Virus record (IMG/VR): IMGVR_UViG_3300026078_000056
Span: 1-36,606 of that record
Origin: a virus
DNA length: 36,606 nucleotides
Strand: one strand, 5' to 3'
This document shows, one piece after another, positions 8,051 through 16,561 of this stretch; positions within the stretch are counted from its first letter, which is position 1; the number at the start of each line of letters is the position of its first letter. A program made the position numbers and the translations under genes. Under the pieces are notes generated by a model, which was not told where the DNA came from, searched no databases, and saw only the letters and a program-made list of their open reading frames with translations.

Positions 8051-9666
8051 GGGGCGACCCAGCCAGTACCGGTCCACTTCATTTTCCCGCGCGGCGTCTC
8101 ATAAACCCCAACCGGGCGCTGATCCGGAGGGGGAATAGCTGGCATGGGGTCGTTGCGAGGTGCCGGCGCTGCCGAGATCGGAGGTGCAACTCCCGAACGC
8201 AATCTATCCTGCATCGATGATTTATAGGGCTGCAGCGATTGCGAGATCATAGACGTCGGGTCGTTCAGATTCAGAGCGTTCGACGGCAGCGTTCCGGTGC
8301 GGGATTTCTCCAGATATTTCGGAATGAAATCCTGCATGAAACTTGCATAGTTCGCCGATCCAACCGGATCATTTCCTTCTGGCAAATCCTTCCGGATCAG
8401 CCGGTCGCGCAGCGCCGCCGTCGTGCTTTTCCAGACATCGCCTCGCAACGGGGTTTTCTCAAGCTCGGTAACGATCCGCTGCATCGATTGAAACGATGCA
8501 TTGCTCAGCTTGCCCGCAGCCTGGGCCTTCATTAGATCAAGGCGCGAGGTCGGGTTTTCCGAATCGAACAGCCGGTCGGTCAGTTGCTGTTTCACTTGGG
8601 GATCGTCGACGATCTTCGCAGCCTTGTTCTGCTGGCTCTCGCCCCAACTGAACATCGTTCGCACAGTCTCGGCTGCGGTAGGCGCGTTCGGGTTCTTGCG
8701 GGCGATATCGAGCGCCTGCTTGAAGAAGTTCGGATCAACGATCGGATGCCCGGTTTGCGGATCGAACGTGATATTATCTGTCATGACCTTGGTGGCGCCG
8801 GCATGAACCTGCTGATCGGAAATCTGCCGCTGCGCCACTTCTGTCTGTTTTTCGACCAGCGTATTCGCCTTCGCCTGCGTCTGCGCGGCGCGCTGAAACA
8901 TCTTCATTTCGCCGCCGTCTATGTATTCGCCATACTTCTTCTGGATGGCATCAAGGTCGACGTTCGGGTTCTTCGTTATCATGCCGGAGATTGCCGATTT
9001 GACGATACTCTCCTTGGCCTTCAATCCGACCTCTGCCTTAACGGATGCGGCCGTGGTAGCGTCGAGGTTTGGGCTGCTATCGACCATGGCACCGACGGAA
9101 TGATCGACGGACCCCAGCGCGAAATCCAGTGATGAAGGATCGGACGCGACCGCCGACGACAACGCATTGACCGTCGTCGTAACGTTCTTCCGCACTGCGA
9201 TTCCGGCCAGCGTCGACATATCGGCCGCCGTTTTCTGGAACATATGCTCGCGGTACTGATCGACGAAATGCTCGGCCCATGCCTGGCTCTGCTCGGTCGT
9301 GAAACTGTCCTTGAATTGATCTAGAGCCGGGGTGAGCTTCTCCTCGATGAACTTCTGCTTGACCGTGACGTCGTTAGGATCGGCGTTCTTCGCCGTCTCG
9401 TTCCATTGGTCGTTGATATTTGCTATCAGTTGGGCGCCATTGGCGGCGCCAGCGCTAATATCGCGGTGGGTCATGTAATCATTGGCGACCTGCCCGACGT
9501 CGCTGATCGCGCCCTTAAGTTCCGAGCCTTCCTGCCCATAGAGATCGGCCGTCTGATTGTAGAACGTGCCGATGCGGCGTGCGGCCTGGGTTGCCGCATC
9601 CACACCCATTTCGGTCGGCTGAAGGCCGAGGCCTTGGGGCGCTTGGTACTGTTGAATGTTCGACAT
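8047..9666 (-). CDS. Internal virion protein, T7 gp15-position
   Basis: This encodes 539 residues, almost entirely helical and rich in Ala, Gln, Lys and Asp, with little hydrophobic sequence. It begins MSNIQQYQAPQGLGLQPTEM, a type of N-terminus common in podovirus internal proteins. AAGGGG lies just upstream of the ATG. It sits between the 163-residue and the 1147-residue virion proteins and is coupled to the latter. Proteins in this place form the inner core and the ejection tunnel. No enzyme motif was found. Confidence 0.7.
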   Translation of the reverse strand: MSNIQQYQAPQGLGLQPTEMGVDAATQAARRIGTFYNQTADLYGQEGSELKGAISDVGQVANDYMTHRDISAGAANGAQLIANINDQWNETAKNADPNDVTVKQKFIEEKLTPALDQFKDSFTTEQSQAWAEHFVDQYREHMFQKTAADMSTLAGIAVRKNVTTTVNALSSAVASDPSSLDFALGSVDHSVGAMVDSSPNLDATTAASVKAEVGLKAKESIVKSAISGMITKNPNVDLDAIQKKYGEYIDGGEMKMFQRAAQTQAKANTLVEKQTEVAQRQISDQQVHAGATKVMTDNITFDPQTGHPIVDPNFFKQALDIARKNPNAPTAAETVRTMFSWGESQQNKAAKIVDDPQVKQQLTDRLFDSENPTSRLDLMKAQAAGKLSNASFQSMQRIVTELEKTPLRGDVWKSTTAALRDRLIRKDLPEGNDPVGSANYASFMQDFIPKYLEKSRTGTLPSNALNLNDPTSMISQSLQPYKSSMQDRLRSGVAPPISAAPAPRNDPMPAIPPPDQRPVGVYETPRGKMKWTGTGWVAP

Positions 9667-9674
9667 CTGACCCC

Positions 9675-10166
9675 TTATGCGAACAGCGTCGCAATGCCCG
9701 CTACACCCTTGATCACGCCGGTGATGTCAGCAAAAGTCGCTGCCTGGTTTGCGGCATTGCCCGCGGCGGTCGCTGCAGCCGCCATGTTCGTGTAGGATTC
9801 CTGCTGTTCTTTGTAGCCAGCCTCGGTGATGAGGCCCTGCTCGCCGAGCACTGCGTGAGTAAGCGCACCCTGCGCTGCACTATCCCGCATGATGTCAAGC
9901 GCTGATCCAGATGCCGCGAATCCAGCGCTGGCAACGTCGGCCTGCTGACCTCCCAACGTGTTCATCATTTCGCGCTGCTGCTGGCTTTCCTTGATCGCCG
10001 TCGAGGTCTCGGTGAATTTCTCGTTCTGCGCGGCGAGCTGGGCAGCCAGCGTATAGTTCTGCGCCTCGGCAAAATCTCCTTGCGCCTTGGCTTGATCGCC
10101 GAAGCCGGCAAAGATGTCGGCCGCCGCCCCGCCGAAATCCGAGAATGTTTGCTGGCCAAACGCCAT
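9675..10166 (-). CDS. Small internal virion protein, T7 gp14-position
   Basis: This encodes 163 residues, Ala/Gln-rich and helical. It opens with a Gly/Phe-rich stretch (FSDFGGAAADIFAGFGDQ), has the signature-like GGQQADVASAGFAASGSAL in the middle, and has a hydrophobic C-terminus (ITGVIKGVAGIATLF). This pattern recurs in the first internal protein of many temperate podoviruses, which forms an outer-membrane pore or core layer. It lies between the nozzle gene (stop four bases upstream) and the larger internal protein. Confidence 0.72.
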   Translation of the reverse strand: MAFGQQTFSDFGGAAADIFAGFGDQAKAQGDFAEAQNYTLAAQLAAQNEKFTETSTAIKESQQQREMMNTLGGQQADVASAGFAASGSALDIMRDSAAQGALTHAVLGEQGLITEAGYKEQQESYTNMAAAATAAGNAANQAATFADITGVIKGVAGIATLFA

Positions 10167-10167
10167 C

Positions 10168-13100
10168 TTATTGGTCCATCGATTCGAGGTTGGCGGCTAG
10201 CTGGGTAATAGTCAGCGGAAATACTCGGGAAGACCGCCAACACAGCGAGCTGTCGCGGGTATAATCGCCATTCATGGTTTCCCCATGTAATCCGGTATAT
10301 GCCTGCCCCGCCGGCCATGCCGTTCGATCATCGGTCTGCTTGAGGTGGACGCTCATCAGTTTCGAAAACGACATCCCGATCTGGAAGGCGAACGAGCCGA
10401 CCAGCCCGAAGGAGGCCCGGTGAATCCGCTGGATCAATCCGAATGCTGGACCGGAACGCGAGCCACTATCGGCTGGCGTCAGGGGTTTGACGATCTGCCC
10501 GTCGCTGTTGAACACGAAGCCGACCACGATCTGCGACGCAGGCGTGGCCATCGCGAAGGCTCGCGTAAAGAGGCCTCGTCCCGGTCCGGCCGAAATTCCG
10601 TCGCCGTAGGGCACGGTGATCGCGCCGCCAGATACCGTGAAATCGGTCGGGTACGTCACGCCGGCCTCATCCCCGAGGTCGCCGAGGTCGAGAAGTATTC
10701 CATCTAGCCCGGCGGAGGCCTGCACCACCGTTCCATCCGCCCATGGCAGGCCACTCAATACCGCGCTGCTGGCCCCGATCGTAACCGTCGGATTGACGGC
10801 GCCGTCGAGCTGCCAAGCGGAGGACTCATCAGTATCCTCGCTGGGAGTGTCGGTCAAAATCTCAACACGGCGGATTCCGGTCGCGGGATCGCTCGTGACC
10901 ATGGTCAGCGCGTCGAGATCGCCGCCGACGGATGGGCCCGCGCAGATGCTTTCCACGATGCGGCCTGATCCAAGGGTATGGCGATGCCAGCCGTAGAAGG
11001 TCGGGGGTTGCGCGGATGACAGCGAATCCCGCTTATAGACAATGCCGAACAGAGCGCCCGAGGCATCACGGCCCCAGATGATCGGCGTCACCGCCGAAGT
11101 ATAGGCCAGTTCCGCCACACCGGCCGCGACGATATGCTCGGCTTTGTCGGCCAGATTCGGCGCCGAGAACTTACCAGAGAACACGTCCGGGAAATATTCC
11201 AGAAGCTTGCGGGCGAAGCGCTGCGCGAAAACAAGCGTGTGCTCGGTATCGACTGGCTCGATGTTCGCGCTGCCGTGGCTTGTCACTTGGCGCGCGCTGA
11301 TGTTGAGCGGTGAGATAGGTCCAGCCGTCGGAGCCTGGATAATCCACTCTCCCTTCTGGGTCCCAGCCTTGACGCCCTGCAAATCAGGCCGCATCCACAG
11401 GATCTGATTCACGCCCTTGGAATTGAACGTATAGGAGATCGCGTGCGCGGCAGTTACCGCGCCGTATTGGTCGGTCGGCGCGAAGTTCACGGTGCCACCG
11501 ACGATGCCGTTGGCATAACTGGCATCGAACTGGTTGCCGGTGGCGCCGCCAAGATAGAGACGCCCATCGTTATAAATCCCACAGGTCGGGTAGCCAGTCG
11601 TATCGCTGAAAGCGCCTAGCCGCCAGGTTGAGACCGTCGTCGTGTAAAGCAGCGGCGATCCAATAATTTCGACGTTAACGCCGCTACCGGTTCCGGTCCC
11701 AGGCGGATTGAATAAAGACAACTCTGCCACAATGTTCGAGATAGTGGTCGAGAATGACACCGTGGAGATCATCTCCACCCAGACGTATTTCCATGCGGTC
11801 GACTGGTCGGTCGATACGATCGTCACTGCCGAAAAGGTATTTGGAATCGATCCTGACGTGCCAAGGAGCGTGCCATCGGAAGCGGATGATGGAGCAGATG
11901 CCTTTCCGCGCAAGTTGAGCGTGATGGCGACGGTCGGGTAGACACCGCCCGGTCCGATGGCGGTTACGACAAAGCCTCCATCGTTTGATGGATAAATAGT
12001 GGCCTGCTGAATTTTCTGATCGCTCGCCCCCGAAAAATTTTTCCCGACGTAGGAAGACAAGGATGTACCTGAACCAGTTCTTTCTGCCGAAGACGCGGCG
12101 GCCTGTGAAAACACGCCATCGAAAGCGGCGGCCAACCCGCCACCGGAAGTCATGTTTCCAATAGCAACAGAACCTGCCAAAGCGCGATCGATGGTGTTCG
12201 ATAGCGAAGTGATCTTACCCCATGACCATATCGCGGCGCTGGTGATCAGCGTCCAGTTCTTCAGGTCGGCACCAGGAGTGTTGCCGGTATTCGACGCGAC
12301 AAGCGACGACCAGTAGGTAGCTGCTCCAGCCAATCCGGTCGGATTGTAGGAAACAACGGCATATTGTGCGTATGTCGAACCGGAAACCCATGCGGCGGGT
12401 TCGGAAAAAAGCCTGACAAGACGGCCGATATCGGAGCCAAGGAACCCACGGCCGCCATTGATCGCCTCAGTAACGCTTGCCGTCGTCCACCATGGAGCGC
12501 CGCCCGCGGGTGCATTGCCGGCGTTCTGATCGAGCAGGGATCGATAGTTGACACCACCGGTCGATACAAAGTCACCGGCTCGATAGGCCTTCGTCGCATC
12601 ATAAGCCACGAACGAAAGAGAAAGCGCGATGATGCCGGATTTAGCGCTCGGGGTTGCCTGAACGCCATTGGTGAATGGATCGAGATAGGGACCGTCGTTG
12701 AACACGGCTGGATTGAGGGTGAAGGTCGGGACGACACCATCCGCCGGCAGCGTGGTCGCCACCAAAGCCTGCGGGGCAATGCCCGGAGAAAGCAGGATTT
12801 GTGTCGTCTCTGCCTGCACGCCACGCAGAGTTGAGGAAGCCCATGATCCGCCGATATATGGCGTCGTCAGCACCAATGGCGTGACGCCGCCATAGACGGT
12901 TGGGACCAGCGTCGCACCCGAGCGAAAGCGCAGATTGCCGTCGGTGAATTCAAGTGTGAGTGCGGCCTGCTCCTCGATCTCGAATTCCATCACGCGGCCC
13001 GGCGCACCGTTGAGCGTGGTACCAGCATCTTTGGTGCCCGGGCGCCGCATCCACGCCCCGGCCTCGCACGGGAAGGCGTTGAGGCAGGTCCGCATGGATG

Positions 13101-13191
13101 TCTTGTAATCGGGCTTATCAAAGCGACCCTCGGCGTATTTAGAGAGTTCGCCGCCCAAGAATGAAGTCACCACATGGGTTGCGGCGGCCAT
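10168..13191 (-). CDS. Tail nozzle protein (T7 gp12 / tail tubular protein B-like) with two sugar-binding-like inserts
   Basis: This encodes 1007 residues. The N-terminus has the usual nozzle pattern: FLGGELSKYAEGRFD near 11-25, then CLNAFPCEAGAWMRRPGT near 36-53. A beta-propeller-like body follows, including an IYNDGRLYLGG segment. Residues of about 195-240 and 266-316 look like inserted carbohydrate-binding modules of the chitin-binding (CBM5/12) kind: aromatic-Y-x-x-GD-V-x-x-x-G...Y...N...P...W. The protein forms the distal tail tube. It starts one base after the adaptor gene stop. The length exceeds T7 gp12 (about 800) because of the inserts. Confidence 0.85.
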   Translation of the reverse strand: MAAATHVVTSFLGGELSKYAEGRFDKPDYKTSMRTCLNAFPCEAGAWMRRPGTKDAGTTLNGAPGRVMEFEIEEQAALTLEFTDGNLRFRSGATLVPTVYGGVTPLVLTTPYIGGSWASSTLRGVQAETTQILLSPGIAPQALVATTLPADGVVPTFTLNPAVFNDGPYLDPFTNGVQATPSAKSGIIALSLSFVAYDATKAYRAGDFVSTGGVNYRSLLDQNAGNAPAGGAPWWTTASVTEAINGGRGFLGSDIGRLVRLFSEPAAWVSGSTYAQYAVVSYNPTGLAGAATYWSSLVASNTGNTPGADLKNWTLITSAAIWSWGKITSLSNTIDRALAGSVAIGNMTSGGGLAAAFDGVFSQAAASSAERTGSGTSLSSYVGKNFSGASDQKIQQATIYPSNDGGFVVTAIGPGGVYPTVAITLNLRGKASAPSSASDGTLLGTSGSIPNTFSAVTIVSTDQSTAWKYVWVEMISTVSFSTTISNIVAELSLFNPPGTGTGSGVNVEIIGSPLLYTTTVSTWRLGAFSDTTGYPTCGIYNDGRLYLGGATGNQFDASYANGIVGGTVNFAPTDQYGAVTAAHAISYTFNSKGVNQILWMRPDLQGVKAGTQKGEWIIQAPTAGPISPLNISARQVTSHGSANIEPVDTEHTLVFAQRFARKLLEYFPDVFSGKFSAPNLADKAEHIVAAGVAELAYTSAVTPIIWGRDASGALFGIVYKRDSLSSAQPPTFYGWHRHTLGSGRIVESICAGPSVGGDLDALTMVTSDPATGIRRVEILTDTPSEDTDESSAWQLDGAVNPTVTIGASSAVLSGLPWADGTVVQASAGLDGILLDLGDLGDEAGVTYPTDFTVSGGAITVPYGDGISAGPGRGLFTRAFAMATPASQIVVGFVFNSDGQIVKPLTPADSGSRSGPAFGLIQRIHRASFGLVGSFAFQIGMSFSKLMSVHLKQTDDRTAWPAGQAYTGLHGETMNGDYTRDSSLCWRSSRVFPLTITQLAANLESMDQ

Positions 13192-13192
13192 T

Positions 13193-14500
13193 TCAGTACC
13201 TTACCGACACAAAGTCGTCGTCCGGCTGGTCCGTATAGTCCTGCTCGATGGCGTCGATCAGTTTCGCCTGGCCGATCCACTTGGAATATTCCTGTGCGAT
13301 GGTTTGCAGCTTGCCCGTGGATTGCGTGACCTTCTGACAGATCGCGAGCCCAATGCGTGCTGACAGCGCTTCGCAGAACATCGCATCCATACGGCGGACA
13401 TTGGTCACATCGGCCACGAACCGATAAATGATCGGACCAGCATCGAACGTGACGATGAATTCATTCTCATAGGTCCAGTCGGTGAATACCAAGCCAGAGG
13501 GGCCGCCGAGATAGGGCGTCGCGGTTTTGGGCAATTGCGGCGCCGGGCGGATGAACGAGTTCGGCAGATGAAAGACATTGCGGGTCTGCGACTGCGAAAA
13601 CGGTCCGGAGCCGATTGGGTAACTGGGCCGGTATTCGGTCAGCGACACCCCAGACGGGAAATCGCTGCCGCCGATCTCGAGCCAATTGACGGACCCGGTT
13701 CCGCCACCGATGACCGTTGTCCACGGATTAAGCGCCCCGGTGTTGGTCCAATGGACTCCGCCATCCGTCGTCGGATCAATCCCGACATTGCCCGATCCGA
13801 TAGACTGGTAGATCACACCGTCAGAACCGCCGACCTTGTTGCCGGCGGCATAGGTAGTTCCGACAGCCCACAGCGCCGGGGCTGAGGCCGGGTCTTGATT
13901 GAGGTTGAGGTCGATCAGGCTCTTGTAGGCGACACTGGTCCGCGTGATCACGTCGTCCTGGGCATAAGTGACGGTCGCATCCCAAGACGAGGCGGTGGCG
14001 GGATTGTCGCTGTTGCCGTCGATCAGCGAGAGATAGACCTTGCCGGTGCCGTCGCCTGGCGTGGTGTAGACGACTTCGCCGGAATAGTAGGCGGTGGTCC
14101 CCGTCGAATCCCACAGCGGAACGGTGACCGGGCCGAAATAGGGCTTCCAATAGGTGGTTTGCAGCGGGTCATTGTTGAGGTTGGCGGGGATGTCAGAGAT
14201 CCACCAGTTCTGGCTCTGGTCCTGCACTACCGAGCCGCGAAAATAGGTTGTCGTGGACGACCACAGCGCCGGCTCCATCCGCATGGTATTGGTGTCGATC
14301 GCCCGCAGCGCCACCTTTTTGATGGCGAAAGTCCAGAGATTCGAGCGGAGCTCGGCCTCCCTCAGCTTGTCATAGGCAAACGAGGTCTCGGAGGCGTTGA
14401 TACCTCCCTCGTTGAAGCCAAGGGTCGGGTCCATGCGGGCAGCGCCGCAATGCTGCAGCGCGCGGTTTCCGATATCGGTCGGGGCGGTAAATGCCGGCAT
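13193..14500 (-). CDS. Head-tail adaptor (T7 gp11 / tail tubular protein A-like) carrying four sugar-binding-like repeats
   Basis: This encodes 435 residues. The first 75 residues (DIGNRALQHCGAARM, then FAYDKLREAELRSNLWTFA) and the last 90 are typical of the adaptor ring below the portal. The middle is expanded by four repeats at about 78-120, 130-172, 173-210 and 211-255, each of the type W-x-x-x-x-x-Y-x-x-G/D-x-V...Y-x-S/I...N...P...W. This resembles chitin-binding modules. T7 gp11 is only about 196 residues, so the inserts more than double it. The start lacks a Shine-Dalgarno sequence; a GC hairpin ends one base before the ATG. Confidence 0.85.
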   Translation of the reverse strand: MPAFTAPTDIGNRALQHCGAARMDPTLGFNEGGINASETSFAYDKLREAELRSNLWTFAIKKVALRAIDTNTMRMEPALWSSTTTYFRGSVVQDQSQNWWISDIPANLNNDPLQTTYWKPYFGPVTVPLWDSTGTTAYYSGEVVYTTPGDGTGKVYLSLIDGNSDNPATASSWDATVTYAQDDVITRTSVAYKSLIDLNLNQDPASAPALWAVGTTYAAGNKVGGSDGVIYQSIGSGNVGIDPTTDGGVHWTNTGALNPWTTVIGGGTGSVNWLEIGGSDFPSGVSLTEYRPSYPIGSGPFSQSQTRNVFHLPNSFIRPAPQLPKTATPYLGGPSGLVFTDWTYENEFIVTFDAGPIIYRFVADVTNVRRMDAMFCEALSARIGLAICQKVTQSTGKLQTIAQEYSKWIGQAKLIDAIEQDYTDQPDDDFVSVRY

Positions 14501-14519
14501 GGGGCCGAAAATGCGGCCC
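14501..14519 (-). promoter_or_regulatory. Hairpin directly in front of the adaptor start codon
   Basis: On the minus strand GGGCCG-CATTTT-CGGCCC forms a 6-base-pair GC stem that ends one base before ATG 14500. No purine-rich ribosome site is visible in the same 25 bases. It may expose the start codon or cap a short 5' end. There is no T-run, so it is not a terminator. Confidence 0.5.
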
Positions 14520-14532
14520 GAGGCTCAGGGGA

Positions 14533-14542
14533 ACAACGCACC
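14533..14542 (-). repeat. GGTGCGTTGTT boundary element, copy 3 (upstream of adaptor)
   Basis: The minus strand reads TAGGGTGCGTTGTTCC. It lies eight bases after the stop of the deacetylase-like gene and 33 bases before the adaptor ATG, followed by the GC hairpin. It shares 14 identical bases with copy 2. Confidence 0.8.
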
Positions 14543-14550
14543 CTATCCCT

Positions 14551-16062
14551 TTATGCGGCCTGCCGATCCATGAAGGCCGGGGTATTGTCGTTCGACCACG
14601 GATCGAGATCGCGCTTCAGAAGGAAATTCTGCAGGTTGTCGCCGTTGTAGGGCGCCAGCAGTTGGCGCGGGCCGCTTACAAACTCGATCTGGCTCGGGTA
14701 GGTCTGCGTGACGTAAGTGATCATGTCGTTGAACGCCGTCAGACAGTTCGCACATACCGAGAGATCATTGTGCATCGCGATGATGGCGACCCCTTTCGTG
14801 GTCCGCACCATGTCGAGATAGAGCAGCAAATATTGCGAGATCGTCGACCCCGCCCCATTCTGCTGCCCGTTCCCGAAGGAATTGATGTTGACGGCAACAA
14901 TCCGCTTGGGATCTCCGAACGGAAATGGCTCTGAGAACGGCAAGGGCGGGTTTTGGTTTAGGTTCGCATTGTAGAAGGTCTGCGCCGTCCTGAACGATGC
15001 CGAAAATTCCGGGTAGTTGATCATGTCTGTCTGATCAACTTGCGAGAAATAGGTCCCGTCGTAAGTGTCGCGGTAAGCGTTGACCGTCCGAGCAAGATTG
15101 CGGGTATTGGCATATTCAGCGAGCCGCTGCGCGGAGGTCATCGCATCAATGACCGACTTGGTTTCGGTCGAGTAGCTCTGAGCTCCGTATTGCCAGCCGC
15201 TATTTTTGAGCGCCTGGATTTGTGTCCAGTTCAGCCAGAAAGTGTCGTTCGTACCGATGACATTGTTGGCCTGGCCGATGGCCAGGAACCCAGCGGCGCC
15301 CACAGCATCGAGCAGAGGCTTAGCGATCGTGAAGGCATCCTTGTAGCCGTCATCCATCCGGATGATGACTTTGGCCTTCGCCAGCGGGTTCGGGTAAAAC
15401 CTGATGCTGCCGATACGAGCCGTCTTCCCGCTGCTAACACGAGCCAGGATGAGGGCGTATTTGATCTGCGTAAGGTCGGCCCCGGTGCCGCCACCGATAA
15501 CAAATTGACCTGTGGGAACGCCATGCGATTGCCAGCGCCCATTTGATCCGGTGACGGCGGTCGACGCGGTGTTTAACCAAGTGGCCGAAAAGGCTTGATG
15601 GTAGTTCGCGCTTGGGGAGGCTGGCGTGCCCGCCGAATAAAGGCGGATATTGAAGGTCGTGAGAGGCGAACTTGTCGGTAAGATCGCGTTTTCAGGTTTG
15701 AACGTCCATTGGATCATCCCGTTGGTGACGTCCACCGGGGTCGATAGGATCGTTTTCGAGACTAGCGTGCTCGTGCCGCCGTTGAACGTCTCTTGGATCG
15801 AGGTCGATCCGTATGGACTGTCCGGGTCGGCAACGTCGGCCGCACTGCCGATGAAATTGTTCTGAATGTCCGCCGTCGTGCGGAAATCAGCGAGCGTCGT
15901 GTAGGGGAACGACGGATATGAGAAGTCGCCTGCGCTGGCGGCGAGGATACCGCCATCGGTTGAATAGCCGATAGACCCGCCGATTTGCGGAGTGACCGTC
16001 TGCCCAACCGCGTTGGTAAGTCCGAGCCACAGAACGAGGAATAGACGAGCAACGTTCTTCAT
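14551..16062 (-). CDS. Secreted polysaccharide-deacetylase-like protein of the tail module
   Basis: The start is ATG 16062 (AAGG upstream), giving 503 residues that begin with a signal peptide (MKNVARLFLVLWLGLTNAVG). Residues of about 40-225 look like a beta-sandwich, lectin-like domain. Residues of about 230-435 resemble the NodB/polysaccharide deacetylase fold: IIRMDDGYKDAF (motif 1, Asp 237-238) and IIAMHNDL (late motif, His 431). The second motif, normally H-S/T-x-x-H, reads QYGAQSYST around 291-299, so the metal-binding histidines are missing there. It may bind or modify host surface polysaccharide, with altered or lost catalysis. It lies between head and tail-tube genes. Confidence 0.7.
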   Translation of the reverse strand: MKNVARLFLVLWLGLTNAVGQTVTPQIGGSIGYSTDGGILAASAGDFSYPSFPYTTLADFRTTADIQNNFIGSAADVADPDSPYGSTSIQETFNGGTSTLVSKTILSTPVDVTNGMIQWTFKPENAILPTSSPLTTFNIRLYSAGTPASPSANYHQAFSATWLNTASTAVTGSNGRWQSHGVPTGQFVIGGGTGADLTQIKYALILARVSSGKTARIGSIRFYPNPLAKAKVIIRMDDGYKDAFTIAKPLLDAVGAAGFLAIGQANNVIGTNDTFWLNWTQIQALKNSGWQYGAQSYSTETKSVIDAMTSAQRLAEYANTRNLARTVNAYRDTYDGTYFSQVDQTDMINYPEFSASFRTAQTFYNANLNQNPPLPFSEPFPFGDPKRIVAVNINSFGNGQQNGAGSTISQYLLLYLDMVRTTKGVAIIAMHNDLSVCANCLTAFNDMITYVTQTYPSQIEFVSGPRQLLAPYNGDNLQNFLLKRDLDPWSNDNTPAFMDRQAA

Positions 16063-16073
16063 GGCGGCGGACC

Positions 16074-16490
16074 TTATTGCGTATCTACGTAGAGGCTGCT
16101 GCCGGTCGTGTTGCACGTCCCTGTAATTTTGTCTCGCGGGGTCAGCGGATAATACCGCGTGTAGGATTGGCCCGCGGCGAGCGAGATCGAAGCCTGTGCG
16201 GCAGTTAGGCTGACGCCGCCGATGGTGAACGTGCTGGCGGTCGTGCTGCCGACGGTGACGGTGCCGGTCGGATCAATCAGGCATGCATCGCTGGCATTAT
16301 TGTTTTGGATCGTGACCGACTGCCGCCCGGGAGCGCCGGTGACGGCTGCTAAAATCTGCTGGTAGGTCGCCCCTGTCGTAATCTTCACCGAGCCATTGAC
16401 GCTTGCAACTGACTTGGGCTGGCCAATTGCTTGGGCAAATACCGGCGTAGCCATCAGCAGCAGGATCAGAGACAGCAGAATTTTTCGCAT
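16074..16490 (-). CDS. Small secreted protein of unknown function
   Basis: The start is ATG 16490, with TGAGGCG just upstream. The 138 residues start with a strong signal peptide (MRKILLSLILLLMATPVFAQ). A Ser/Thr/Gly-rich beta-type domain with two Cys (about 70 and 126) follows. The segment QSVTIQNNNASDACLIDPTG resembles small beta-sandwich proteins that occur beside phage fibres. It is the first gene after the terminator at 16501-16534 and comes 12 bases before the deacetylase-like gene, so the two exported proteins are probably made together. No family was recognised. Confidence 0.75.
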   Translation of the reverse strand: MRKILLSLILLLMATPVFAQAIGQPKSVASVNGSVKITTGATYQQILAAVTGAPGRQSVTIQNNNASDACLIDPTGTVTVGSTTASTFTIGGVSLTAAQASISLAAGQSYTRYYPLTPRDKITGTCNTTGSSLYVDTQ

Positions 16491-16500
16491 GGTCGCCTCA

Positions 16501-16534
16501 TAAGAAAAAGGGCGGACGAGTAATCGCCCGCCCT
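16501..16534 (-). terminator. Rho-independent terminator between head and tail modules
   Basis: The minus strand reads AGGGCGG-G-CGA-TTAC-TCG-T-CCGCCCT followed by TTTTCTTA. This is a 7-bp GC stem, one mismatch, 3 bp and a tetraloop, then a T-run. It stands after the 83-residue gene, and its T-run touches the ribosome site of the gene at 16490. It should end or reduce transcripts from the head genes. Confidence 0.8.
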
Positions 16535-16561
16535 CGATCGGGTTAGCTTTCCGTTCGGTCC

